A stretch of 64,000 nucleotides of DNA from Flavobacterium proteolyticum (GTDB lineage: Bacteria; Bacteroidota; Bacteroidia; Flavobacteriales; Flavobacteriaceae). A program made the position numbers and the translations under genes. The notes under the pieces are model-generated. The model searched no databases. It worked only from the letters and a program-made list of their open reading frames with translations, and was not told the origin of the DNA. The stretch covers positions 186,001 to 250,000 of the forward strand of contig NZ_JADFTZ010000002.1 of the NCBI RefSeq assembly GCF_015223105.1, in the 5' to 3' direction. Shown here piece after piece: positions 41,756 to 48,870 of this stretch (positions within the stretch are counted from its first letter, which is position 1; each line of letters starts with the position of its first letter).

Positions 41756-41761
41756 ATAAAA

Positions 41762-41790
41762 AAACGCCCCGAAAATATCGAGGCGTTTTG
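41762..41790. terminator. Intrinsic terminator behind the Cys/Lys-rich protein gene
   Basis: Stem 41762-41773 / 41779-41790 (AAAACGCCCCGA with TCGAGGCGTTTT, one mismatch or wobble). T-run on the minus strand. Confidence 0.82.
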
Positions 41791-41808
41791 AATTTATTTT
41801 GAATAAAA

Positions 41809-42015
41809 TTATTCTGCTTTTTTCTCAGCAGCTTTTTTAGATGAACAACATCCACCAGCTTTAGCATCTGAACCACATGATTTTTTGTCAGCAGTTGAGC
41901 AAGATTTTTCAGTTTTAGCTGTTTCTTTTTTTGCTTTTTGTTTAGGCTCTTGAGCATTAACATTCATTGATAACATAAAAGCGGCAACAGCCATGATAGA
42001 AACTAATTTTTTCAT
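41809..42015 (-). CDS. Small secreted Cys/Lys-rich protein (unknown)
   Basis: A 68-residue protein with a signal peptide ending VNAQ (residue 22). The mature 46 residues are rich in Lys, Ala, Glu and Ser and carry four Cys (39, 47, 56 and 57) in the order CSTADKKSC and GGCCSSKK. The cysteines suggest metal binding or disulfides in the periplasm. It lies upstream of the efflux operon on the same strand, with its own terminator and a TAnnTTTG box (TATATTTG, 42069-42076), but no GTAAC palindrome. An overlapping Lys-rich frame at 41664-41963 is regarded as a shadow. No family is recognised. Confidence 0.68.
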   Translation of the reverse strand: MKKLVSIMAVAAFMLSMNVNAQEPKQKAKKETAKTEKSCSTADKKSCGSDAKAGGCCSSKKAAEKKAE

Positions 42016-42068
42016 TTTGTGTATTTTTTAAATTGTTATTTATTCTTTCTGTTTGTATTGTACTATTA

Positions 42069-42076
42069 CAAATATA
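42069..42076 (-). promoter_or_regulatory. Candidate -7 box of the Cys/Lys-rich protein gene
   Basis: Minus-strand TATATTTG matches TAnnTTTG, 53 bp upstream of the start. No -33 TTG is evident in the AT-rich flank. Confidence 0.38.
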
Positions 42077-42123
42077 TATAATTTTAAAAATAGTACTCTT
42101 AATTTTTTATTAATTTAACAGTA

Positions 42124-43722
42124 TTACTTTTTTATCACTTTTTGAGATACATAAAATTTATCGTCAAAAACAAAAGTAATAATCACTACCTCTGATTTAG
42201 CCGAAGCCAAACTAAAGTTCATGGCATTTATTCCAGGTTTCACATCTTCAATTTCTCCTTCTTCTGCAATTTTACCATCTAGAGTCGTTAGTACATAATT
42301 GACTTTAGCCGAATAAGGCATATCAAATTGAATTCTAACCGTATCAATAGACGTTGGATTGGGTGAAACCGTAAACGAAAACGGATTTTTACCGTCAATT
42401 TGAGGTGTGCTTAACAACGGATTTTTCACTAATTTAACTTGGTAAACCGTTGGGTCAGCACTCGTTAAATTAGTTTGATTATCTGTAAAAGCCGAAGGTG
42501 AAGAACTCTGAATTCCTCCAAATAAATGCCCGATTACGAATTCATCCGCTGTAATATTCGACAATTGTATGACTTCATTAGAATAATGTGGTAAATTCTC
42601 ATTTGGGATGAATTCAGCTCCAGCTCCTTTTAAATTAGGCATTTCAACTGGCAATTGATATTCAAGTAAACTTCCATCAGCAAAACGTGTTGTTCTACTA
42701 ATAGTTTTTACAAAGGGAACCGTATCATCTTGTAATAAAGTACCATTTGAATAATAAAACTGACTCATACCGCCAAAAAACAGATTGTGCATTCTGTTAT
42801 TGGTAGCATCATACAAACAAGCTTTTCCACTGTGATAATTGCTCAAATATTGATTGAACTGCGTTTGCGGAAAATAACCTCCTGCTTTGATATCAACTGG
42901 ATATAAAAACGGTAAATCCACCGCAATTTGAAATACGCCTGACGAAATCGTGTAGCCTAATTCTCCATTAGGAAATATTTGAGGCAACAAATTATAATCG
43001 CGACGATGCAAATGAACCGCATCCACGATTTCTTCATAATTGGCATAACTCAAATTACTTCCCGAATTATCAATAGTGAATTTTCGGATAGCATTCGAAT
43101 ACGTTTGGGTAAACGTTGGGTTGTTCATCGGATTGTATCTTCCATCAAAACGATGCCCGCCCACTAAATAAAATGTATTCCAAATTTTTCCCAATTGACC
43201 TCCTGTAATCGCAAAAACATCATTTGATATTTGTTTGAAATAGGATGTTATTGGAGTTCCTGCAATGATAGCATTTATCAAATTAGGCACATCAACCGAA
43301 GTCAAATTATTGAAGGTTTTATGATCGGCAGCTGTTGTGGAATAAGCATATCCACCAACGATAAACAAAGCATCACCATCTTGATAAAAATTCATGTTGG
43401 TTGATTGCAATTGCTCTTTAATTCCTGTTGGAAGCGAATTCACCGAAGCCGACCACGATTGTTGAGTGGCAATGTCTACCACATAAATATCCTTATTGTT
43501 TTGTGCATCTGGAAACGCATTAAAAGGCTGACGTGCGTGAACACCATCTTTTCTTCCACCAATGATTAACCATTTTCCATTGTGTTGCGCAAAAGCATAG
43601 GAATGCAATCCTGGCAGTCCTGAAACGGAAACCGGAGTTAACACCACATCATATTCAAAGGTGCTTTGTGCTGTTGTTGACTGAAAAAAAGCCAACAAAA
43701 ACACGATTAGTATATTTTTCAT
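42124..43722 (-). CDS. Kelch-like secreted protein with type IX secretion C-terminal domain
   Basis: A 532-residue protein with a signal peptide ending TTAQ. Kelch-like beta-propeller blades are suggested by the repeats GKWLIIGGRKDG, DALFIVGGYAYS, VFAITGGQLGKIWNTFYLVGG and NLFFGGMSQFYY. The C-terminal about 85 residues (from FSFTVSPNPTSIDTVRIQF) are a type A T9SS sorting domain, ending in VSQKVIKK. It should thus be exported across the outer membrane and may be attached to the cell surface. Its binding partner is unknown. It is a single gene. Confidence 0.88.
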   Translation of the reverse strand: MKNILIVFLLAFFQSTTAQSTFEYDVVLTPVSVSGLPGLHSYAFAQHNGKWLIIGGRKDGVHARQPFNAFPDAQNNKDIYVVDIATQQSWSASVNSLPTGIKEQLQSTNMNFYQDGDALFIVGGYAYSTTAADHKTFNNLTSVDVPNLINAIIAGTPITSYFKQISNDVFAITGGQLGKIWNTFYLVGGHRFDGRYNPMNNPTFTQTYSNAIRKFTIDNSGSNLSYANYEEIVDAVHLHRRDYNLLPQIFPNGELGYTISSGVFQIAVDLPFLYPVDIKAGGYFPQTQFNQYLSNYHSGKACLYDATNNRMHNLFFGGMSQFYYSNGTLLQDDTVPFVKTISRTTRFADGSLLEYQLPVEMPNLKGAGAEFIPNENLPHYSNEVIQLSNITADEFVIGHLFGGIQSSSPSAFTDNQTNLTSADPTVYQVKLVKNPLLSTPQIDGKNPFSFTVSPNPTSIDTVRIQFDMPYSAKVNYVLTTLDGKIAEEGEIEDVKPGINAMNFSLASAKSEVVIITFVFDDKFYVSQKVIKK

Positions 43723-43784
43723 TTTATTCCATTATAAGTTAAGTCTGTGCTAAAAACACAAACGTAAAAATCAACTTTTCTTAG

Positions 43785-44108
43785 TTAGGAAATGGAAAAC
43801 TTCGGCGGATGCCAAATGGAATGTTGGTATTTAGAAATAAAGATTTTCTCGTAGTTCGATTTTTCTTTTTCAATTTTGAATTCTGGAAACGAAATTTCAG
43901 GTTTAAAATCCAATTCACTTACAAATTGAACGGGACTAAAGTTCAAACTCATGATGATTTTTCCTTTTTCACAACCTGAAGAATCGGAACTAGATTTATG
44001 ACAAGTTTCTTCACAATTTTCACTCACTAACATCTTCATAGCTCTTACAGACGGCAAAGCCACCAAAAGCAACAGATAAATGCATAGTATGTGAACTGAA
44101 AATTTCAT
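43785..44108 (-). CDS. Small secreted protein with Cys motif (DUF6660/HYC_CC_PP-like, tentative)
   Basis: The product has 107 residues from ATG 44108 (MKFSVHILCIYLLLL); the frame runs to 44159, but the upstream residues overlap the Crp/Fnr-type site and are not part of the signal peptide. After cleavage near SVRA the protein has ENCEETCHKSSSDSSGCEK, a C-x3-C pair plus one Cys, then a Phe/Pro/Ser-rich tail. Similar small proteins in Bacteroidetes are found near metal or sulfur genes; this family link is from memory and tentative. It has its own Crp/Fnr-type promoter (site B). Confidence 0.6.
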   Translation of the reverse strand: MKFSVHILCIYLLLLVALPSVRAMKMLVSENCEETCHKSSSDSSGCEKGKIIMSLNFSPVQFVSELDFKPEISFPEFKIEKEKSNYEKIFISKYQHSIWHPPKFSIS

Positions 44109-44112
44109 ATAA

Positions 44113-44155
44113 CAAATATATACAAATTGTAAAAATATTTGGTAACAACTGTTAC
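44113..44155 (-). promoter_or_regulatory. Crp/Fnr-type class II promoter (site B)
   Basis: Palindrome GTAAC-AACT-GTTAC (44142-44155) lies 21 bp upstream of minus-strand TATATTTG (44113-44120), just before the gene starting at 44108. Confidence 0.62.
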
Positions 44156-44163
44156 ACAAGAAA

Positions 44164-44367
44164 TTAGGGTTGTTTCTTTTTAAAGAAATCGCCTATCATG
44201 TTGAAAAACAATCCAACTAAAACGCCACCATATAAAGTACTGTTTAAAGGTTTTGAAGTAATAGAACAAGTTCCAGAAATACATCCAATATAATGATAAT
44301 AAGCATAACCCGAAATTAATCCGACTACAACTCCTATTGAAGTGATTATGATTTCCTTTTTATTCAT
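44164..44367 (-). CDS. Small membrane protein (DUF6132-like)
   Basis: A 67-residue protein with two membrane segments (IIITSIGVVVGLISGYAYYHY and YGGVLVGLFFNMIGDFF). Between them is the signature GCISGTCSITSKPLNSTLYGG with two Cys. This matches small DUF6132-type membrane proteins of Bacteroidetes that accompany sulfur or redox genes; the function is unknown. It is preceded by its own Crp/Fnr-type promoter (site C) and lies between that site and site B. Confidence 0.78.
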   Translation of the reverse strand: MNKKEIIITSIGVVVGLISGYAYYHYIGCISGTCSITSKPLNSTLYGGVLVGLFFNMIGDFFKKKQP

Positions 44368-44382
44368 CTCGATTTAAAAGAA

Positions 44383-44426
44383 CAAAGTTACCATACAAAT
44401 AAATGCAAAAGAGTAACAAAAGTTAC
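44383..44426 (-). promoter_or_regulatory. Crp/Fnr-type class II promoter (site C)
   Basis: Palindrome GTAAC-AAAA-GTTAC (44413-44426) lies 22 bp upstream of minus-strand TAACTTTG (44383-44390), before the DUF6132-like gene. It touches the last base of the upstream MBOAT stop codon. Confidence 0.62.
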
Positions 44427-45940
44427 TAAAACTGAAAATAAATAAAAGGTTGGGTATCTGCAGAAGCGGTTGCATACACTACCCAATAAATCAATCCTAA
44501 TAATACAGCTTTAGCAACTAAAGGCAAAGTTGAAAAAGTTTTTTGCATTCCAGCTAACGTTTTCACTGGAATAAAATGCCAAACCACTCCAATTGCAATT
44601 AGTAAAAAAACATTTTTATAGCCTAAAATAATGGTTTGCCATTGATTTAAATCGAAAGTTAATTTGGTTACATTATCTGCAATTTGAAATGCCGTAGCAA
44701 AGTCTTTCGCTCTAAAAAACAACCAACAAAAAACCACAAAGTGGAAAGTCAAGATAACCTGAATTGTTCTAACAAAAACATTTTTAGGCAATTTTATAAA
44801 CTGACCAAAGAATTTCTCAACTACTAAAGCCAATCCGTGTAAAACACCCCAAACTACGAATTTCCACGAAGCGCCGTGCCATAAACCTCCTAATAACATG
44901 GTCATGAACAAGTTGAAGTAGGTTCTGATTTTTCCTTTTCGATTTCCGCCTAATGAAATGTATAAATAATCTCGCAACCAACTCGATAACGAAATATGCC
45001 ATCTTCTCCAAAACTCGGTAATAGAACCTGATTGATAAGGCGTTCTAAAGTTATCAGGCAACCAGAATCCCATTAATAAAGCTAATCCGATTGCGATGTC
45101 AGAATATCCTGAGAAATCACAATAAATTTGGATAGCATAACCATAAGACGCCATTAAATTTTCAAAGGCAGTATAACTATTTGGTGCATCAAAAACACGG
45201 TCGACAAAGTTGGATGAAATATAATCTGAAATTACCGCTTTCTTTAATAATCCTCCAATAATTAAGAATAAAGCACGATTGAAATCTTCTTTCGTTAACT
45301 TTAATTTCTCATAAATCTGAGGAATAAAATCACTCGCTCTTACAATTGGTCCTGCTACTAATTGCGGGAAAAACGATACGAAGAACAAGAAATCCATGAA
45401 ACTTTTCGTAGGCTCTAATTCTCTTCGATATACATCAATTGTGTAACTTAAGGTTTGGAACGTATAAAATGAAATTCCGACAGGAAGAATAATATCTTCA
45501 AACTTCATATTTCCACTGAAAAGTGTATTGTAATTATCAATGAAAAAATTCGTGTATTTGAAATACGCCAACATTCCAAGGTTAATCAACAAACTCAATA
45601 TCATGTAAAATTTACGATATCCTTGCTTGGCTTCTTCATAAATTAATCGCGACAAAACATAATCGACGACCGAGGAAAAAATCAATAATCCAAAGTAAAT
45701 TCCGCTTGATTTGTAATAGAAAAACAAAGAAAACAAAACCACATAAGTAATGCGAAAAGTATGAGTTTTCCTAGATAAAATGTAAATAACATAGAAAACT
45801 AAAAAGAATCCTAAAAAAATGGCACTATTAAATAATAGCGGCTGTTTTGGATTGAATAAAAACCAATTTTTAATGGTGGCTAAATCGATATTCCCTACAT
45901 TTTCAAGAAACCAATTTTGTATGCTAAAAAGTGCTTTCAC
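44426..45940 (-). CDS. MBOAT family O-acyltransferase (AlgI/PatA-like)
   Basis: A 504-residue integral membrane acyltransferase with about eleven spans. The conserved core is visible in LPVGISFYTFQTLSYTIDVYRRE (in part), FWRRWHISLSSWLRDYLYISLGGNRKG (in part) and GGLWHGASWKFVVWGVLHG, whose His residues are the family's active-site candidates. The start codon is GTG (45938-45940) and overlaps the TAG stop of the upstream SGNH gene by one base, so translation is coupled. It would move acetyl groups across the membrane for use by the two SGNH proteins. Whether peptidoglycan or a polysaccharide is acetylated cannot be told from the sequence. Confidence 0.94.
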   Translation of the reverse strand: MKALFSIQNWFLENVGNIDLATIKNWFLFNPKQPLLFNSAIFLGFFLVFYVIYILSRKTHTFRITYVVLFSLFFYYKSSGIYFGLLIFSSVVDYVLSRLIYEEAKQGYRKFYMILSLLINLGMLAYFKYTNFFIDNYNTLFSGNMKFEDIILPVGISFYTFQTLSYTIDVYRRELEPTKSFMDFLFFVSFFPQLVAGPIVRASDFIPQIYEKLKLTKEDFNRALFLIIGGLLKKAVISDYISSNFVDRVFDAPNSYTAFENLMASYGYAIQIYCDFSGYSDIAIGLALLMGFWLPDNFRTPYQSGSITEFWRRWHISLSSWLRDYLYISLGGNRKGKIRTYFNLFMTMLLGGLWHGASWKFVVWGVLHGLALVVEKFFGQFIKLPKNVFVRTIQVILTFHFVVFCWLFFRAKDFATAFQIADNVTKLTFDLNQWQTIILGYKNVFLLIAIGVVWHFIPVKTLAGMQKTFSTLPLVAKAVLLGLIYWVVYATASADTQPFIYFQF

Positions 45941-47364
45941 TACTGCTTTGTCGATTTAAATAATTCGTATGATTGTAAAAAGGCTTCAAAAAATAATTCG
46001 CCTTGTTTTTCGTATCCTGCTTTTGAATAATGCACTTTATCTTTGGCCATATAGCCTTTTGCTGCATTGCGTTTTATGGATTTATTCCCACCAAAAACAT
46101 CCAAAAGATTCCAAACGGCATAATTTTTCACTCGAGCATTATCTTCTATGAGTTCTGCATATTTTTCAATGAAAGTGTTTTTATATTTTCGATGTAAAAC
46201 CGAAGGTGGAGAAGTCATCACCAAAACACATGCTTGCGGATTTTTCTCTTTAATTTCTTGAATCATTTGGTCCAAATGCGCAAAATATTGTTCGCCCGAT
46301 TGTTTATCAAAACTCTCATTCGTTCCCAAAGAAATAATCACTAAATCTGGATTCAATACTGGCAATTGCTCATTGAACAATCTGAATTTATTGTAATCAG
46401 AAGCTTTCGCACCATTAACACCAATACTGTGATAAATAACACCCGAATTATTATTTTCCAAAACCAATCCATTCAAAGCAAAATCTTCAATTTCTTGATT
46501 GGGAACAATCGCAATTTTATCTAAAGGCGTTTCCGAAATATAATCGTTTGAAAACAAAGAAGGTTGTAATTCGATAGGAATATATTCCGTTTTGGTTGTG
46601 GTTTTTGATTGTGTTCCTTTCGTTGGAATCATCAACACTTTTCCATCGCGAATCATATCACTTTTTAAGCCGTTTGCTTTTTTCAAAGCTTTTAAAGAAA
46701 CGTTGTATTTATCAGCAATTCCTCCTAAAACTTCACCTGGCTTAACTTTATGTGTGATTTTTTTCGGAACTTTTCGTTCAATGACAATATTTTTATTAGA
46801 AATTGATACATCAAATAAATTGACATTCTGAGGCGTGATTACTTTCAATTTCGTGAAATAATATTGTGCATCTTTTACATTCATTTGAATCGCAAAATCT
46901 TTTGAAGTAGTTTCCATAGAAAAACCACTCAAGCCAACAGGACGATTAGCATCGGCATATAAATTTCTAAAACTTTGAAAATTTCCTGAAGCGGAATAAC
47001 GAATCGGAGCGCTATTATTTGTCTTAGCTACGCTATACGGAAAAGTAAATCCAAAACCACCATTCCCATAGACTTTTTGAAACTGAGTACGGATTTTTGC
47101 AGTAAACAAATCGGCTTGAATATGCGAATCGCCAATATGAACAATGTTAATCTTTCCCGATTTACTTTGCTCTAATTGGTACATTTTTTCATAAAAAGCC
47201 AAAAGTGCATTCGGATTATGAATATCATTTCCAGTGAAAGTAACTTCAATAGAATCGACAATAGGAAGATCTACCTCAACAGAATCTATAGGAACTAACA
47301 AAGTATCTTGAGCAAATCCAAAAAAAGAAAATCCCAATAAAAACATCAAAAATCTATTCTTCAT
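45940..47364 (-). CDS. SGNH/GDSL esterase-type protein with inserted LysM domain
   Basis: A 474-residue secreted protein (signal peptide ending GFAQ). SGNH block I is HIGDSHIQAD with Ser80, block II is GVNG (315-318), block III is SLGTNES (Asn349), and block V is DKVHYS (Asp442, His445). Between blocks I and II lies about 235 residues of extra beta-rich sequence that includes a LysM domain (about 204-248, THKVKPGEVLGGIADKYNVS in part). LysM binds peptidoglycan N-acetylglucosamine, so the protein probably adds or removes O-acetyl groups on the wall. It overlaps both neighbours in one operon with MBOAT. Confidence 0.88.
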   Translation of the reverse strand: MKNRFLMFLLGFSFFGFAQDTLLVPIDSVEVDLPIVDSIEVTFTGNDIHNPNALLAFYEKMYQLEQSKSGKINIVHIGDSHIQADLFTAKIRTQFQKVYGNGGFGFTFPYSVAKTNNSAPIRYSASGNFQSFRNLYADANRPVGLSGFSMETTSKDFAIQMNVKDAQYYFTKLKVITPQNVNLFDVSISNKNIVIERKVPKKITHKVKPGEVLGGIADKYNVSLKALKKANGLKSDMIRDGKVLMIPTKGTQSKTTTKTEYIPIELQPSLFSNDYISETPLDKIAIVPNQEIEDFALNGLVLENNNSGVIYHSIGVNGAKASDYNKFRLFNEQLPVLNPDLVIISLGTNESFDKQSGEQYFAHLDQMIQEIKEKNPQACVLVMTSPPSVLHRKYKNTFIEKYAELIEDNARVKNYAVWNLLDVFGGNKSIKRNAAKGYMAKDKVHYSKAGYEKQGELFFEAFLQSYELFKSTKQ

Positions 47365-48805
47365 ATACCGAATCTTTATTGGTGATTATACTATCTTTTT
47401 TCACTGGCGCAGCAGATTTTTTACGCTTTTTTCTCAATTCTTTATACATTTCATAGCCTTTATTTAATTGGGTAAAAATTAAATTTGCAGCTTCTTTTGC
47501 ACCTCTGTGATTAAAATGCGTATAATCTTTATTTGCTCTTGCTGGCTCTTGTTCTACCCATTGAATCATAGAACCATCACCACCCATTAAGGTATACATG
47601 TTTACAAAACTCGATTCTGATTTAATAGCATAACGCTTTTGTGCTGTATTCAAGGGAACAACTGCAGAATCAGTTTTCATTTCTAAATCGTATTTGGTTG
47701 ATTTATCAGCCGTTGAGACAATTAAAATTGCAACTCCTGGGAAACATTCTTTCAAATGCGCTACCACTTTTGCCATTCGTTTTTCGTACCAAGAATAATT
47801 CAACGAACCGTAATTCAACACGTTAGCTCCATATTGCAATACAATTAAATCGTAATCTAATTTCGAATGAAAAGCACGCATAGTAGCAACATCAAAACTA
47901 CCAATTGGCAATCCTGAGTTTCCTCTATTCGAAAAATTATCTACGTGAACGCCTTTTCCATCATCAAAATTGAATCCGTAAATTGGAATAGAATCGGCTT
48001 TTTTGAAATTCACTTTGATGCTTTTCAAATTACTTTCAGAAAGGACAACTGTATTTACTAAAGCATTTGGTGTTAATTTTTTAGAAATAGTATCAGTACC
48101 AATTACATATTTAATTTTCCCATCTTTATTAGACGAACGCCCGTAGAATAAAGTTGGATGCGGTAATTCTGATGCAAATCTTGTTTTGTTTGCTTTGTAT
48201 TTAACCCAAGCTACATTTGCTGTATCATTCGCATAAAACACATGACCGTTTACACCAAATGGATTCGACGGACGTTTTACTTTTAAATAGGATTGGGTTT
48301 TCCAATTTCCTGAAAATTCATGTGTAATGGAACTTCTTGAAGCAGCTGATTCTGATGTAATATTAACAAATCCAACACCATGACCTCCAAATTTTTCTTG
48401 CAAATAGGTTCTAAAATCTTTTACAATTAGATCACCATCCGTCATCGAATCACCAAAATAGGCAATACGAACATTACCTTCTTTTTTAGTTTCTAATTGG
48501 AACAGTTTTTCAAAAAAAGTCGCTAAATATTGATTTCCAGTATATTCTTCGAATGTTTCTGGTGGAAATTTTATTCCATTCACAACTTTATAATCGATAA
48601 TGGTTTTAGCCATTGAATCTTCGACGATTGCACCTTCGTCTTCGGCAATTGCTTCCAAAAGCAAACTATCAACTACTACATTTTTGGAATCTAATTTACT
48701 ATCGGCAAATAATTTCTTAGGCAAAAACGTTTTGAATGCCAAAAAAGACAATCCAGAAACGATTACCACGATTAAAGTCTGAAAAAAATATTTTGATGTA
48801 TTCAT
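47354..48805 (-). CDS. Membrane-anchored SGNH/GDSL acyltransferase-like protein
   Basis: A 483-residue protein with an N-terminal membrane anchor (about 8-28) and a periplasmic domain. Block I is AYFGDSMTDGD with Ser120. The next conserved block has LQYGANVLNYG, and the C-terminal DYTHFNHRGA supplies the Asp and His. As in the next gene, a long insertion separates block I from the others, but no LysM is seen. It is the first gene of the three-gene acetylation cassette and overlaps the second by 11 bp. It is probably the acetyl acceptor or transferase working with MBOAT. Confidence 0.85.
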   Translation of the reverse strand: MNTSKYFFQTLIVVIVSGLSFLAFKTFLPKKLFADSKLDSKNVVVDSLLLEAIAEDEGAIVEDSMAKTIIDYKVVNGIKFPPETFEEYTGNQYLATFFEKLFQLETKKEGNVRIAYFGDSMTDGDLIVKDFRTYLQEKFGGHGVGFVNITSESAASRSSITHEFSGNWKTQSYLKVKRPSNPFGVNGHVFYANDTANVAWVKYKANKTRFASELPHPTLFYGRSSNKDGKIKYVIGTDTISKKLTPNALVNTVVLSESNLKSIKVNFKKADSIPIYGFNFDDGKGVHVDNFSNRGNSGLPIGSFDVATMRAFHSKLDYDLIVLQYGANVLNYGSLNYSWYEKRMAKVVAHLKECFPGVAILIVSTADKSTKYDLEMKTDSAVVPLNTAQKRYAIKSESSFVNMYTLMGGDGSMIQWVEQEPARANKDYTHFNHRGAKEAANLIFTQLNKGYEMYKELRKKRKKSAAPVKKDSIITNKDSVYEE

Positions 48806-48868
48806 TTAATAAATTTCAAGTTCAAGAGCAAATTCAAAAATCAAGGATAACTTCAAACTCAATACTCT
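48806..48868. repeat. Low-complexity intergenic spacer (CAAGTTCAAGAGCA family)
   Basis: CAAGTTCAAGAGCAAATTCA-like words (48811-48830), then AACTTCAAACTCAATACTC. The first word recurs on the minus strand at 40195-40226. Confidence 0.5.
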
Positions 48869-48870
48869 TA

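Noticed and set aside
41664..41963. 99-codon Lys-rich frame overlapping the Cys/Lys-rich protein
   Set aside because: It is the +1 frame of a low-complexity Lys-rich gene; the alternative frame at 41809-42015 has a signal peptide, a terminator and ordered Cys. The rejected frame runs through the terminator and the candidate small RNA.
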